Assembly: GCA_022510485.1 (NCBI GenBank)
Contig: JAFLTI010000003.1
Location: forward strand, 32,405 to 96,404
From: Lentimicrobiaceae bacterium
GTDB lineage: Bacteria; Bacteroidota; Bacteroidia; Bacteroidales; P3
Reading direction: 5' to 3'
DNA: 64,000 nt
Within the stretch, counting starts at the first letter, position 1. Each line of letters opens with the position of its first letter. Below, piece after piece: positions 45,147 to 60,004 of this stretch. A program made the translations under genes and the position numbers. The notes beneath the pieces were generated by a model that did not search any database, was not told where the DNA came from, and saw only the letters and a list, made by a program, of their open reading frames with translations.

Positions 45147-46238
45147 ATGAAGAAATCTGTTTTACTGTTGGCTGCTTTAATGCCGTTCGTGATGTTTTCC
45201 TGCGAAAAGGAAAAGGCGGAAAAAGGGAGTGACGACATTGTCGGTTCGGATGGAAAATATTTGGTTAAGAAAATGACCTTTCAGGGAACATTGGGAGGCA
45301 CTTATGCGTACACTGATAACAGGGGCAAGCTGACCCAGAAAGTGGATGCCACGTTAAATTTTTCCTATATAAAAGGAAAAATGAGCCGATTAGACGCATC
45401 CGGAACATATTCCTATGTTGATGATTTGGAAGAGTTTTATGAAGGGAACACAACCAAATATTATGACGAAGAAAACTATAAAGGAAATGGAAATATCAAG
45501 TTTGCTTATAAAGACGACAGAGTGGAGGCGAAAATAACGGCACAAGGCAGAGTATGGGGAACATATATTGACGAAGGAGATAACGAAAACAACAGAACGT
45601 GGGAAGAGCAGGGAAGTCTTTCGGGAACCTATACTTTCAGCATGGATGACGGAATCGCCATTTCCGGATGTGGCACCTTTAAGGAAGATGCCAATAGCGA
45701 GTCCTATAATACAGACGAAATTAAGTTTGGATACGATGATAATGAACAATTAACAAGTGTTCATTACGCAGATGATGATGGTAGAATGGAATTCAAATGG
45801 AAAGACGGCAATATTGAAAATATAGGGTGGTTTTACGATGACGATTACTACTACAAAAAGGGTAGTAAAAGCATTATCAGAAGTCTTCTTGCCAAAAAGA
45901 AAACCCCAATGACCAAGTTCGGTAGTGTTGGGTGGGAAAACTGGGTTCGTGTTGAATACTCGCCTAAAGAGAATAAAAGCAATATAGATTTTTCCCGGCT
46001 TATTTTCGCCTATATTAGTGGAGAGTATGTTGAGTCGAATATCGGTGTTTTCGGCTTTACAGGTAAGGAAAGTAAAAATCTTCCGTCTACGGTTTATGTT
46101 GATGATGAACCCGCTCTTTCTTTTGAGTACGAATTTAATGGAAATGGCGCTGTAACCCGAATTAAATTGATTGCTGGACCGTATTTTGACAACGTAGAAT
46201 TAGAAATAGCTACGGCTACAATAAATATTGAATATTAG
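45147..46238 (+). CDS. Uncharacterised lipoprotein
   Basis: Signal peptide/lipobox LMPFVMFSC; long ORF with ATG; beta-rich composition; no recognised family. Confidence 0.8.
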   Translation: MKKSVLLLAALMPFVMFSCEKEKAEKGSDDIVGSDGKYLVKKMTFQGTLGGTYAYTDNRGKLTQKVDATLNFSYIKGKMSRLDASGTYSYVDDLEEFYEGNTTKYYDEENYKGNGNIKFAYKDDRVEAKITAQGRVWGTYIDEGDNENNRTWEEQGSLSGTYTFSMDDGIAISGCGTFKEDANSESYNTDEIKFGYDDNEQLTSVHYADDDGRMEFKWKDGNIENIGWFYDDDYYYKKGSKSIIRSLLAKKKTPMTKFGSVGWENWVRVEYSPKENKSNIDFSRLIFAYISGEYVESNIGVFGFTGKESKNLPSTVYVDDEPALSFEYEFNGNGAVTRIKLIAGPYFDNVELEIATATINIEY

Positions 46239-46246
46239 TAATCGAT

Positions 46247-46307
46247 CCCCGTTTCCGATGCGCTTATCCCTACATATAAGGCGTCTGAAGAAACGGGGGG
46301 GTTATTG
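46247..46307. terminator. Long terminator-like hairpin after the lipoprotein gene
   Basis: CCCCGTTTC...GAAACGGGG with inner GATGC-g-CTTAT...ATAAG-GCGTC, followed by GTTATTGTTT. Confidence 0.75.
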
Positions 46308-46413
46308 TTTCCTGCTATGTACTCAAGCCAGTATCGATTGGGCATCGAGGGCATTGACAGTCGGTAGTGTAAAAAATTTCTTTGAAAAAATTTTGTTTTA
46401 CAAAAAATACTCG

Positions 46414-46421
46414 TATCTTTG
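46414..46421 (+). promoter_or_regulatory. -7 element of tRNA/tuf operon promoter
   Basis: TATCTTTG with TTTG about 18 bp upstream. Confidence 0.6.
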
Positions 46422-46451
46422 CAGTCCTTTTTGCGCTATATACGTGCAAAC

Positions 46452-46524
46452 GCCAATGTAGCTCAGTTGGTAGAGCAGCTGATTTGTAATCAGCCGGTCG
46501 TGGGTTCGAGTCCCTTCATTGGCT
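46452..46524 (+). tRNA. tRNA-Thr (TGT)
   Basis: Cloverleaf GCCAATG...CATTGGC, anticodon loop TTTGTAA. Confidence 0.97.
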
Positions 46525-46562
46525 CAACCGGACAACGAGATTGTGGCGGTGCGCAAAAATCT

Positions 46563-46644
46563 GGGAGGATTCCAGAGCGGTCAAATGGAACAGACTGTAA
46601 ATCTGTCGGCTTAGCCTTCGAAGGTTCGAATCCTTCTCCTCCCA
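46563..46644 (+). tRNA. tRNA-Tyr (GTA)
   Basis: Class II tRNA with long variable arm; anticodon loop CTGTAAA; GGGAGGA/TCCTCCC acceptor. Confidence 0.97.
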
Positions 46645-46652
46645 CCCACTTT

Positions 46653-46725
46653 GCGGAAGTAGCTCATTTGGTAGAGCGGTAGCCTTCCAAGCTACAGGTG
46701 GCGGGTTCGAGCCCCGTCTTCCGCT
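46653..46725 (+). tRNA. tRNA-Gly (TCC)
   Basis: GCGGAAG...CTTCCGC acceptor, anticodon loop CTTCCAA. Confidence 0.97.
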
Positions 46726-46738
46726 CCAAAACATACAA

Positions 46739-46810
<72 letters not shown>

Positions 46811-46877
46811 CCAAAAGGCGGGGGCAAAAGTTTGCTTCACGCAAATTGGTTTATATACACTAAAAACATTTTCAGCT

Positions 46878-48065
46878 ATGGCAAAAGAAACTTTTGTGCG
46901 TACCAAACCCCACGTTAACATTGGTACCATCGGTCACGTTGACCACGGTAAAACGACCTTGACCGCCGCCATCACCACCGTTTTGGCTAAAAAAGGTCTG
47001 TCCGAAGTTAAGTCCTTCGATTCTATCGATAACGCTCCCGAAGAAAAAGAACGTGGTATTACCATCAATACCGCCCACGTTGAATATCAGACGGAAGCCC
47101 GTCACTACGCTCACGTAGACTGCCCGGGTCACGCCGACTACGTTAAGAACATGGTTACCGGTGCTGCCCAGATGGACGGTGCTATCTTGGTAGTTGCCGC
47201 TACCGACGGTCCTATGCCCCAGACCCGCGAACACATCTTGTTGGCCCGTCAGGTAGGTGTACCCCGTATCGTTGTTTTCATGAACAAAGTAGACTTGGTT
47301 GACGACCCCGAATTGCTCGACCTCGTTGAAATGGAAATCCGTGAACTGCTTTCGTTCTACGAATATGACGGTGACAACACGCCCGTTATCCGCGGTTCGG
47401 CTTTGGGTGGTTTGAACAACGAACCCAAATGGGAAGAAAAGATCATGGAATTGATGGCTGCCGTTGACGAATGGATTCCCCTGCCGCAACGCGACGTTGA
47501 CAAAGATTTCTTGATGCCTATCGAAGACGTATTCTCCATTACCGGTCGTGGTACTGTAGCTACCGGTCGTGTTGAATCGGGCGTTATCAACTCCGGTGAT
47601 CCCGTTGAAATCATCGGTATGGGTGACGAAAAACTCAAATCCACCGTTACCGGTGTTGAAATGTTCCGCAAGATTTTGGATCGCGGTGAAGCCGGTGACA
47701 ACGTAGGTTTGTTGCTCCGTGGTATTGAAAAAGACCAGATCCGTCGTGGTATGGTTATTGCCAAGCCCGGTTCCGTAACCCCGCACAAGCACTTCAAGGC
47801 TCAGGTTTATATCTTGAAGAAGGAAGAAGGTGGTCGTCATACCCCGTTCCACAACAACTATCGTCCTCAGTTCTACTTCAGAACTACCGACGTTACCGGC
47901 GAAATCGTTCTGCCGCAGGGTGTGGAAATGGTTATGCCCGGCGATAACTTGACGATTGAAGTTAAGTTGCTGGCTCCTATCGCTATGAGCCAGAACCTCC
48001 GCTTCGCTATCCGTGAAGGTGGTAGAACGGTAGGTGCCGGTCAGGTAACTGAAATCCTCGACTAA
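46878..48065 (+). CDS. tuf: Elongation factor Tu
   Basis: [23 protein letters not shown]. Confidence 0.99.
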   Translation: MAKETFVRTKPHVNIGTIGHVDHGKTTLTAAITTVLAKKGLSEVKSFDSIDNAPEEKERGITINTAHVEYQTEARHYAHVDCPGHADYVKNMVTGAAQMDGAILVVAATDGPMPQTREHILLARQVGVPRIVVFMNKVDLVDDPELLDLVEMEIRELLSFYEYDGDNTPVIRGSALGGLNNEPKWEEKIMELMAAVDEWIPLPQRDVDKDFLMPIEDVFSITGRGTVATGRVESGVINSGDPVEIIGMGDEKLKSTVTGVEMFRKILDRGEAGDNVGLLLRGIEKDQIRRGMVIAKPGSVTPHKHFKAQVYILKKEEGGRHTPFHNNYRPQFYFRTTDVTGEIVLPQGVEMVMPGDNLTIEVKLLAPIAMSQNLRFAIREGGRTVGAGQVTEILD

Positions 48066-48085
48066 TTAGCCGCAAGCTTATAAAT

Positions 48086-48164
48086 AGAGGGTAAAACCCT
48101 CTGCTATGGCGGGTTTGTTCCTGAGGGGGGTGCCGAAAGATGTTCCCGTTAGGGATGAACCCGC
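48086..48164 (+). other. Structured intergenic RNA segment between tuf and tRNA-Trp
   Basis: AGAGGGT-aaa-ACCCTCT hairpin (48086-48102) and a 13-bp helix GCGGGTTTGTTCC/GGGATGAACCCGC (48109-48121 / 48152-48164). Confidence 0.65.
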
Positions 48165-48173
48165 GAATAGTAT

Positions 48174-48244
48174 AGGAGCATAGTTTAATGGTAGAATAGC
48201 GGTCTCCAAAACCGTTGATGGGAGTTCGATTCTCTCTGCTCCTG
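48174..48244 (+). tRNA. tRNA-Trp (CCA)
   Basis: AGGAGCA...TGCTCCT acceptor, anticodon loop CTCCAAA. Confidence 0.97.
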
Positions 48245-48267
48245 CTAAATTTAAACACGCTGAAAAA

Positions 48268-48486
48268 ATGTCAAAGTTTGTAAATTACGTAAAGGCCAGC
48301 AAGGAAGAATTGTTGCATAAAGTGTCGTGGCCTACGTACTCCGAACTGCAAAACAGTGCGGTGGTGGTGTTTGTGGCTGCCCTTATTATGGCTGTCATCG
48401 TGTTCTGTATGGATATGATTGCCGGCGCGCACCCCGATTTGGCGTGGAAAGGTATTTTGGGTTATATATATGACCTGCTAAGATAA
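48268..48486 (+). CDS. secE: Preprotein translocase subunit SecE
   Basis: Short ORF, single TM; KASKEELLHKVSWPTYSELQNSAVVV; upstream of nusG. Confidence 0.95.
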   Translation: MSKFVNYVKASKEELLHKVSWPTYSELQNSAVVVFVAALIMAVIVFCMDMIAGAHPDLAWKGILGYIYDLLR

Positions 48487-48496
48487 AGAATGAATA

Positions 48497-48650
48497 GGTT
48501 CGATTGACTTCCGGGTCTTTTGGGTACAGCTTCCGGTGCCTGCCGGAAAAGAAGTCGGACCGAATCCATATTACTACGGTTTTTAACCGCTCCATTAAAT
48601 TCAGCTCTGTCGCGCCTTATGGTGATCCGGTGGCTACTGGGAAGGTGCGG
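48497..48650 (+). ncRNA. Candidate structured RNA / leader between secE and nusG
   Basis: Nested helices 48497-48502/48561-48566, 48506-48511/48551-48556, 48531-48536/48543-48548; hairpin 48577-48589; helix 48610-48618/48642-48650 enclosing 48627-48631/48636-48640. Confidence 0.55.
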
Positions 48651-48670
48651 CTGCTAATCCGACGAAGAGA

Positions 48671-49213
48671 ATGACCGAACAAGTGAAGAATTGGTACGTA
48701 ATCCGCGCCGCCAGCGGCGAGGAGAAAAAGGTAAGGGATTATCTGCAAAGCGAAATATCAAGGCTGAACATTCAGGATTATATTTCGCAGGTACTCATTC
48801 CCACCGAAAAGGTATACACTATCCGCAACGGAAAGAAAGTGAGCACAGAACGCTCCTATCTGCCCGGTTATGTGTTGATAGAGGCTTTGTTGGTAGGCGA
48901 GATCCAGCACGTAGTCAAGAACATTCCGGGAGTTTTGGGCTTCTTGGGAAATCACGGCACACCTGTTCCTTTGCGTCCTGCCGAGGTGCAACGCATCCTC
49001 AAAAAGGTAGACGAATTGGCAGATTCGCCCGAAAAACCCATGGAACCCTTTATGGTTGGCGAACCGGTTAAGGTAACCGATGGTCCGTTCAACAATTTCT
49101 CGGCTGTGATTGAAGAAGTGAACGAGGAAAAGAAGAAGCTTAAGGTAATGGTGAAGATCTTTGGGCGAAAGACACCTCTCGAATTGAATTTCTCCCAAGT
49201 AGAGAAAGAGTAA
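48671..49213 (+). CDS. nusG: Transcription termination/antitermination factor NusG
   Basis: [23 protein letters not shown] region [21 protein letters not shown]. Confidence 0.97.
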   Translation: MTEQVKNWYVIRAASGEEKKVRDYLQSEISRLNIQDYISQVLIPTEKVYTIRNGKKVSTERSYLPGYVLIEALLVGEIQHVVKNIPGVLGFLGNHGTPVPLRPAEVQRILKKVDELADSPEKPMEPFMVGEPVKVTDGPFNNFSAVIEEVNEEKKKLKVMVKIFGRKTPLELNFSQVEKE

Positions 49214-49259
49214 TGTGGTTTCATAAAGGTGTTTTTCACATTTAATTTTTAACAGAACA

Positions 49260-49706
49260 ATGGCAAAACAAGTTAGTGCCTTAATCAAGTTGCAGATCAA
49301 AGGCGGTGCTGCCAATCCTTCGCCTCCCGTAGGACCCGCGTTGGGTGCCAAGGGGGTTAACATCATGGAATTCTGCAAGCAGTTTAACGCGCGTACGCAG
49401 GATAAGGCCGGACAAGTACTTCCGGTTATCATCACCGTGTTCGCCGATAAATCGTTTGAGTTCGTGGTGAAGACTCCTCCGGTTGCCGTTCAGCTCAAGG
49501 AACTTTCTAAAGCAAAGAAAGGTTCTGCCGAACCTAACCGTAACAAGGTAGCCAGCGTTACTTGGGAGCAAGTCAGGACGATTGCCGAAAACAAAATGCC
49601 CGACTTAAACTGCTTTACGATCGGTTCAGCCATGAGCATGGTTGCCGGTACGGCTCGCAGTATGGGTATTGAAGTAAAAGGCGAAAAACCTGCCGAATTG
49701 AATTAA
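49260..49706 (+). CDS. rplK: 50S ribosomal protein L11
   Basis: [38 protein letters not shown]. Confidence 0.99.
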   Translation: MAKQVSALIKLQIKGGAANPSPPVGPALGAKGVNIMEFCKQFNARTQDKAGQVLPVIITVFADKSFEFVVKTPPVAVQLKELSKAKKGSAEPNRNKVASVTWEQVRTIAENKMPDLNCFTIGSAMSMVAGTARSMGIEVKGEKPAELN

Positions 49707-49731
49707 GACATCACATTTTCAAACAACAACA

Positions 49732-50421
49732 ATGGCAAAAATCTCTAAAAAAAGAAAAGAAGCTTTGGCCAAAATCGATAAGGACAAGGTTTATTCCCTT
49801 AGCGAAGCTGCCGCTTTGGTAAAGGAAATGACCTACACCAAATTCGATGCTTCTGTTGACTTGGATGTGCGTTTGGGTGTGGATCCCCGCAAGGCGAATC
49901 AGATGGTTCGTGGCGTGGTTACCCTGCCTCACGGAACCGGCAAGCAAGTGCGCGTGTTGGTTCTCTGTACGCCCGACAAGGAAGAAGAAGCCAAAGCAGC
50001 CGGAGCCGATTACTACGGATTGGATGAATACGTAGAAAAAATCAAAGGCGGTTGGACGGACATTGACGTTGTTATTACCATGCCCAGCGTTATGCCCAAA
50101 GTGGGTGCGCTCGGTAAGGTGTTGGGCCCTCGCGGCTTGATGCCTAACCCTAAAACCGGAACCGTTACGATGGAAGTCGGAAAAGCGGTTAAGGAAGTAA
50201 AGGCTGGTAAAATCGACTTCAAGGTTGACAAGTTGGGGATTGTTCACGCCAGCGTGGCAAAGGTATCGTTCGATGCCGACAAGATTGCCGACAACGCCCG
50301 CGAACTTCTTCAAACCATCGTCAAGCTCAAACCGTCGGCGGCAAAAGGTACGTACATCAACAGTATCTGTATGTCAAGCACCATGAGCCCCGGTGTGAAG
50401 ATCGACCCCAAGTCTATCTAA
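49732..50421 (+). CDS. rplA: 50S ribosomal protein L1
   Basis: [24 protein letters not shown]. Confidence 0.99.
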   Translation: MAKISKKRKEALAKIDKDKVYSLSEAAALVKEMTYTKFDASVDLDVRLGVDPRKANQMVRGVVTLPHGTGKQVRVLVLCTPDKEEEAKAAGADYYGLDEYVEKIKGGWTDIDVVITMPSVMPKVGALGKVLGPRGLMPNPKTGTVTMEVGKAVKEVKAGKIDFKVDKLGIVHASVAKVSFDADKIADNARELLQTIVKLKPSAAKGTYINSICMSSTMSPGVKIDPKSI

Positions 50422-50453
50422 TCCGGTATTAAAAACAGGTAATTTAACGAGGT

Positions 50454-50981
50454 ATGAAGAAAGAAGAAAAAGCCAAGATCATAGACGCCATCTATGAACA
50501 AGTGCAGGCAAAACCGCACATGTATGTAACCGACATCGCAGGAATGGATGCGGCTGCTACCAGTGCTTTGCGCCGTTCTTGTTTCAAGAATGGGGTCAAA
50601 TTGATTATGGTGAAGAATACCTTGCTTGAGAAAGCCTTGGAAAAGACAGGAATCGATTTCTCCGAATTGGCACCCGCTTTCAAGGGTACTACGGCTATCA
50701 TGCTTTCGGATGTAAACAAGGCTCCTGCCACGGTAATCAAAGAATTCAGAAAAAGGTCTGAATTGCCCATTTTGAAAGGCGCTTACGTAGAAGAGTCGTT
50801 CTATCTGGGTGATGCCAGCTTGGATGCTTTGGTTCAGATCAAATCCAAGAACGAGCTTATCGGCGAAATCGTTACACTGCTCCAGTCGCCCATCCAAAGC
50901 GTTATGGGCGCATTGGAATCGGCACCCAACAAGGTTGCCGGCGTGGTGAAGGCGTTGTCCGAAAGACCCGAACAAGCTTAA
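50454..50981 (+). CDS. rplJ: 50S ribosomal protein L10
   Basis: Position and L10 sequence pattern. Confidence 0.97.
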   Translation: MKKEEKAKIIDAIYEQVQAKPHMYVTDIAGMDAAATSALRRSCFKNGVKLIMVKNTLLEKALEKTGIDFSELAPAFKGTTAIMLSDVNKAPATVIKEFRKRSELPILKGAYVEESFYLGDASLDALVQIKSKNELIGEIVTLLQSPIQSVMGALESAPNKVAGVVKALSERPEQA

Positions 50982-51006
50982 TCCGGTCAGGGTATCAAAA
51001 ACAACA

Positions 51007-51020
51007 GGAGGTTTTCCTCC
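51007..51020 (+). other. Short hairpin between rplJ and rplL
   Basis: GGAGG-tttt-CCTCC. Confidence 0.5.
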
Positions 51021-51060
51021 AACAAAACAAATTTTTTAGAACCTTAAAAAAGTCAAAACA

Positions 51061-51444
51061 ATGGCAGATATTAAAGCTATCGCAGAACAATTGGTTGGTT
51101 TAACCGTTAAGGAAGTTAAAGAGTTGGCCGACGTATTGAAAACCGAATACGGAATCGAACCCGCAGCCGCAGCTGTGGCTGTTGCAGCTCCCGCTGCCGG
51201 TGGTGCCGCTGCCGGTGGTGCCGCTGAAGAAAAAACTCACTTCGATGTTATCTTGAAGTCGGGCGGTGCCAACAAATTGGCAGTCGTTAAGTTGGTTAAG
51301 GAATTGGCTAGCCTCGGCTTGAAAGAAGCTAAGGAACTCGTTGACGGTGCTCCCAAGCCCGTTAAGGAAGGCATCAGCAAGGCAGAAGCCGAAGCTTTGA
51401 AGAAGAGCTTGGAAGAAGCCGGTGCCGAAGTTGAAATGAAATAA
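51061..51444 (+). CDS. rplL: 50S ribosomal protein L7/L12
   Basis: Ala/Gly hinge and [26 protein letters not shown]. Confidence 0.99.
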   Translation: MADIKAIAEQLVGLTVKEVKELADVLKTEYGIEPAAAAVAVAAPAAGGAAAGGAAEEKTHFDVILKSGGANKLAVVKLVKELASLGLKEAKELVDGAPKPVKEGISKAEAEALKKSLEEAGAEVEMK

Positions 51445-51465
51445 TTTTAACCTTATCGGTTCCCG

Positions 51466-51508
51466 AACATGAGGGGGAAGGGTCTATCCGCCCCCCTCGT
51501 GTTTTTTG
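51466..51508 (+). terminator. Terminator/attenuator between rplL and rpoB
   Basis: ACATGAGGGGG/CCCCCTCGTGT stem followed by TTTTTT. Confidence 0.82.
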
Positions 51509-51554
51509 CGTATATAACCCCCTGTTCCTAAACGTTTATTAAAAACCTACTACT

Positions 51555-55367
<3,813 letters not shown>

Positions 55368-55400
55368 TATTTTGTTAAATATTCAATTTTGCAGCATAAT

Positions 55401-58400
55401 ATGGCGTCAAAAAAAGAAGGTCCGGTAACGTTGGACTTCAACAAAATCACCATCAGCTTGGCTTCTCCCGAAACCATCTTGGAGCGTTCGCACGGAGAAG
55501 TTACCAAGCCGGAGACCATCAATTACCGCACATATAAACCCGAAAGCGACGGGCTTTTCTGCGAAAGGATTTTCGGTCCTACCAAAGACTGGGAATGTCA
55601 TTGCGGAAAATACAAGAGAATCCGCTATAAAGGCATTGTCTGCGACCGTTGCGGGGTGGAAGTAACCGAAAAGAAAGTGCGTCGTGAGCGTATGGGACAC
55701 ATTCAGTTGGTAGTTCCGGTGGCGCATATCTGGTTTTTCCGTTCCCTTCCCAATAAAATAGGGGCTTTGTTAGGTATTCAGACCAAAAAGTTAGAGTCGA
55801 TTATCTACTACGAAAAGTACGTGGTTATTCAACCCGGTGTAAAGGAAGCCGACGGCGTGGAACGCTTGCAGTTCCTTTCTGAAGAGGAATACTATGCCAT
55901 TATGGATTCTCTGCCCGCCGACAATGCGCTTTTGGACGATGAAGATCCCAACAAGTTCATTGCCAAGATGGGCGGTGAGGCTTTGTACGATTTATTGAGA
56001 AAAATCGACTTAGACGCCCTCTCGTATGAGTTGCGCGACAAGGCGAACAACGAAACCTCCCAGCAACGCAAGCAGGAAGCGCTTAAACGCTTAAACGTGG
56101 TGGAAGCTTTCCGCGACGCCCAGACCCGCGTGGAAAACCGTCCCGAATGGATGATTATGAAAGTGATTCCGGTTATTCCGCCCGATTTGCGCCCCTTGGT
56201 GCCTCTCGACGGAGGCCGTTTTGCCACTTCCGACTTGAACGACCTTTACCGCAGGGTTATCATCCGCAACAACCGTCTTAAAAAACTTATCGAAATCAAG
56301 GCTCCCGATGTAATCATGCGCAACGAAAAGCGTATGTTGCAGGAAGCGGTAGACTCCCTGTTCGATAACTCGCGCAAGGCTCGTTCTTCCAAGAGCGAGG
56401 GAGCGAGAATGCTCAAATCCTTGTCCGATAGCTTGAAAGGCAAGCAAGGCCGTTTCCGTCAGAACCTGCTCGGTAAACGTGTAGACTACTCCGGTCGTTC
56501 GGTTATCGTGGTAGGTCCCGACTTGAAGATGAACGAAATGGGCTTGCCTAAGGATATGGCGGCGGAACTCTACAAACCGTTCATCATTCGCAAGATGCTG
56601 GAACGCGGTATCGTAAAGACCGTGAAATCGGCTAAGAAAATCGTAGAACGCAAGGACCCCGTAGTTTGGGACATCCTTGAAAACATATTGAAAGGTCATC
56701 CCGTTCTGATGAACCGAGCCCCGACCTTGCACCGTTTGGGTATTCAGGCATTCCAGCCCAAACTTATCGAAGGAAAGGCAATGCGTCTGCACCCCTTGTG
56801 CTGTACCGCGTTCAACGCCGACTTTGACGGGGACCAGATGGCTGTTCACGTACCTCTGGGCAATGCCGCCATTTTGGAAGCCCAGCTGTTGATGCTGGCA
56901 TCTCACAATATCTTGAACCCCGCCAACGGCGCGCCTATCACCGTTCCCTCACAGGATATGGTTTTGGGCTTGTACTACCTTACCAAGGGTCGCAAGTCCG
57001 AAGGCGACGATGTGGTAAAAGGCGAAGGCACCATTTTCTATTCTGCCGAAGAAGCCATTATAGCCCACAACGAAAAACGTGCCGACTTGCATGCTTGGGT
57101 AAAGATTCGCCGCGAAGGTGAAGACGGCAAGCCCGAACTGTTGGAAACCACCGTGGGACGTATCCTGTTCAATCAGGTGGTGCCCAAAGAACACGGCTAT
57201 ATCAACGAAGTGCTTACCAAAAAGTCGTTGCGCGATATTATTTCCGCCGTACTCAAGAAATGCGGTATGTCTAAAACCGTAAAATTCTTGGACGACATCA
57301 AGAATATGGGCTACAAGACCGCTTTCAAGGGCAGTCTTTCGTTCAACTTGGGCGACGTGATCATTCCGAAGGTAAAAGAAGAGCTCATTGCCAAAGCCAA
57401 CGACGACGTAGACGAGGTAATGAACAACTACAACCTCGGTTTTATTACCAATAACGAACGTTACAACCAGATTATCGACATCTGGACACATACCAACAAC
57501 AAGCTTACCAACGCGGTGATGAAGCAGCTTTCGTCTGACCGTCAGGGATTCAACCCCGTTTACATGATGTTGGATTCCGGAGCGCGTGGTTCTAAGGAAC
57601 AGATCCGTCAGCTTTGCGGTATGCGTGGTCTTATGGCTAAGCCGCAGAAAGCCGGTGTTGCCGGTGGCGAAATCATCGAAAACCCGATTTTGTCTAACTT
57701 TAAGGAAGGTCTTTCGGTATTGGAATACTTCATCTCCACGCACGGTGCCCGCAAGGGTCTTGCCGATACGGCTTTGAAGACTGCCGATGCCGGTTACCTG
57801 ACCCGTCGTCTGGTAGACGTTTCGCAAGACGTTATCATTTCCGAAGACGACTGCCATACCCAGCGCGGCTTGATTGCCACCGCCCTGAAGAAGAACGACG
57901 ATGTGGTGGAATCCCTCTACGAACGTATTTTGGGTAGAACCACTATCGACGACGTGATTCATCCGCAAACCGGCAAACTTATTGTAAAGGCGGGCGAAGA
58001 AATTACCGAAGAAATTGCACGCGAAATCGAAGAATCGCCTATCGAAGAAGTAGAAATCCGCTCGGTACTTACCTGCGAATCCAAACACGGGGTTTGCGCC
58101 AAGTGCTACGGACGAAACCTTGCCACCAACAAGATGGTTCAGAAAGGCGAAGCGGTGGGCGTTATCGCAGCCCAGTCTATCGGTGAACCCGGTACGCAGC
58201 TTACCTTGCGTACGTTCCACGTCGGTGGGGTTGCCGGAGGCAGCAGCATTATGTCCAGCATTACCGCCGCTTACGACGGGGTGCTCGAAATCGACGAATT
58301 GCGCAGCGTTTCGCATACCACCGAAGAAAAGGGCAAACACGAAATGGTTATCGGACGTTCTGCCGAAATGCGTATCGTTGACCCCAATACCAAGGCGGTG

Positions 58401-59675
58401 CTCACCACGGCGAACATTCCCTACGGTTCCGCCCTGTATGTGGCTTCGGGAACTACGGTAAAGGCTGGTACCTTGATTGCCGATTGGGATCCGTACAACG
58501 CCGTTATCGTTTCGGAATACTCCGGTAAGTTCTCCTTGCAGAACATGATAGAAAACGTAACCTACCGCGAAAGTTCCGACGACCAGACTGGTTACAGGGA
58601 CCGTATCATCATCGAATCGCGTCAAAAGTCAAAAACGCCTTCTATCAATATCGTAGATGCCAGCGGCAATATCCTCAAGATTTACGATATTCCCGTAGGT
58701 GCTCACGTACAGCTTGACGACGACAGCAAGATCAAGGCAGGGGATATTCTTGCCAAGATTCCCCGCTCTTTCGGCAAGTCGGGCGATATTACGGGAGGTC
58801 TTCCCCGCGTTACCGAATTGTTTGAAGCCCGTAACCCGTCGGATCCCGCAGTGGTGGCAGAAATCGACGGTAGTGTCAGCTTCGGCAAGAAATCCAAACG
58901 CGGTCATCGCGAAATCATCATCACCTCCAAGATGGGCGATGAAAAATCCTACCAGATACCTACCTCCAAGCAGATTCTGGCACAGGAAAACGACTACGTG
59001 AAAGCCGGTACGCCGCTTTCGGAAGGAGCTATTACGCCTGCCGACATCTTGGCTATCAAGGGCCCGATGAAGGTTCAGGAATATATCGTGAACGAAATTC
59101 AGGAAGTATATCGTCTGCAAGGTGTAAAGATTAACGACAAGCACTTTGAAGTAATTGTCCGTCAGATGATGCGCAAGGTTGAAATCATTGATCCGGGCGA
59201 TACCAACTTCTTGGAAGGCGAACACGTGAACAAGGTGGATTTTGTAGAAGTGAACGACCGCATCTACAGCGAAAAAGTAGTGGTGGATGCCGGCGAATCC
59301 GAAAACCTGAAAGTAGGTCAGATTGTTTCGGCAAGGGCTTTGCGCGACGAAAACTCGGTATTGCGCCGCAAGGGGCTTAAGCTGGTGGAAGTTCGGGATG
59401 CCCGTCCGGCTACGGCACGTCAGATACTGCAAGGTATTACGCGCGCTTCGTTGCAGGTTCGCAGCTTCCTTTCCGCCGCTTCTTTCCAAGAAACCACCAA
59501 GGTGCTTACCGATGCGGCTGTGAGCGGCAAGGTAGACTATTTGGAAGGCTTGAAGGAAAACGTTTTGGTAGGACACCTCATTCCTGCCGGTACGGGTCTT
59601 GACGCTTACCGAGGCAATGTGGTTTATTCTACCGAAGAATATGCCCAGCTGCAAGAAGCTGCCAATCACGAATAA
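55401..59675 (+). CDS. rpoC: DNA-directed RNA polymerase subunit beta'
   Basis: [15 protein letters not shown] catalytic motif; N-terminal Zn cysteines [22 protein letters not shown]. Start at ATG 55401 rather than TTG 55389. Confidence 0.99.
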   Translation: MASKKEGPVTLDFNKITISLASPETILERSHGEVTKPETINYRTYKPESDGLFCERIFGPTKDWECHCGKYKRIRYKGIVCDRCGVEVTEKKVRRERMGHIQLVVPVAHIWFFRSLPNKIGALLGIQTKKLESIIYYEKYVVIQPGVKEADGVERLQFLSEEEYYAIMDSLPADNALLDDEDPNKFIAKMGGEALYDLLRKIDLDALSYELRDKANNETSQQRKQEALKRLNVVEAFRDAQTRVENRPEWMIMKVIPVIPPDLRPLVPLDGGRFATSDLNDLYRRVIIRNNRLKKLIEIKAPDVIMRNEKRMLQEAVDSLFDNSRKARSSKSEGARMLKSLSDSLKGKQGRFRQNLLGKRVDYSGRSVIVVGPDLKMNEMGLPKDMAAELYKPFIIRKMLERGIVKTVKSAKKIVERKDPVVWDILENILKGHPVLMNRAPTLHRLGIQAFQPKLIEGKAMRLHPLCCTAFNADFDGDQMAVHVPLGNAAILEAQLLMLASHNILNPANGAPITVPSQDMVLGLYYLTKGRKSEGDDVVKGEGTIFYSAEEAIIAHNEKRADLHAWVKIRREGEDGKPELLETTVGRILFNQVVPKEHGYINEVLTKKSLRDIISAVLKKCGMSKTVKFLDDIKNMGYKTAFKGSLSFNLGDVIIPKVKEELIAKANDDVDEVMNNYNLGFITNNERYNQIIDIWTHTNNKLTNAVMKQLSSDRQGFNPVYMMLDSGARGSKEQIRQLCGMRGLMAKPQKAGVAGGEIIENPILSNFKEGLSVLEYFISTHGARKGLADTALKTADAGYLTRRLVDVSQDVIISEDDCHTQRGLIATALKKNDDVVESLYERILGRTTIDDVIHPQTGKLIVKAGEEITEEIAREIEESPIEEVEIRSVLTCESKHGVCAKCYGRNLATNKMVQKGEAVGVIAAQSIGEPGTQLTLRTFHVGGVAGGSSIMSSITAAYDGVLEIDELRSVSHTTEEKGKHEMVIGRSAEMRIVDPNTKAVLTTANIPYGSALYVASGTTVKAGTLIADWDPYNAVIVSEYSGKFSLQNMIENVTYRESSDDQTGYRDRIIIESRQKSKTPSINIVDASGNILKIYDIPVGAHVQLDDDSKIKAGDILAKIPRSFGKSGDITGGLPRVTELFEARNPSDPAVVAEIDGSVSFGKKSKRGHREIIITSKMGDEKSYQIPTSKQILAQENDYVKAGTPLSEGAITPADILAIKGPMKVQEYIVNEIQEVYRLQGVKINDKHFEVIVRQMMRKVEIIDPGDTNFLEGEHVNKVDFVEVNDRIYSEKVVVDAGESENLKVGQIVSARALRDENSVLRRKGLKLVEVRDARPATARQILQGITRASLQVRSFLSAASFQETTKVLTDAAVSGKVDYLEGLKENVLVGHLIPAGTGLDAYRGNVVYSTEEYAQLQEAANHE

Positions 59676-59678
59676 ACT

Positions 59679-59984
59679 ATGGAAAAGAAAAACAATCAGA
59701 AAATAGAACTGGAGTTGACCCCCGATGTGGCGGACGGCATTTATTCCAATCTGGCGCTCATAACGCATTCCCAGTCGGAATTTGTGGTAGACTTTACTAC
59801 CGTGATGCCGGGTGTGGCTAAGGCACGTGTAAAATCGCGTGTGATTCTCACGCCTCAGCACGCCAAACGCCTGATGAAGGCGTTGAGCGATAATATCCGC
59901 CGCTACGAAAATATGTTCGGAGCCATCGAAGAACGCGAGCCTATTCCGACTTCGTTTCTGAATACGCCCACTACGGAGGCATAA
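59679..59984 (+). CDS. DUF3467 family protein
   Basis: IELELTPDVADGIYSNLALITHSQSEFVVDF; conserved position after rpoC in Bacteroidota. Confidence 0.9.
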   Translation: MEKKNNQKIELELTPDVADGIYSNLALITHSQSEFVVDFTTVMPGVAKARVKSRVILTPQHAKRLMKALSDNIRRYENMFGAIEEREPIPTSFLNTPTTEA

Positions 59985-60004
59985 ACACGTTTTTCTACCA
60001 ATAT

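Noticed and set aside
46419-46734. Small ORFs over the tRNA cluster
   Set aside because: They overlap four well-formed tRNAs and have no coding support.
46872-47852. 326-aa antisense ORF across tuf
   Set aside because: It is an antisense shadow of strongly biased tuf codons. Similar long shadows occur opposite rpoB and rpoC (52242-53462, 56949-58625, 58629-59861).
48601-48670. Cobalamin riboswitch in the secE-nusG spacer
   Set aside because: The string CTACTGGGAAGGTG looks vaguely like part of a B12 riboswitch, but the conserved AGCCAGGAGACC segment and the proper core are absent, and nusG is an unlikely target. Left as an unassigned structured RNA.
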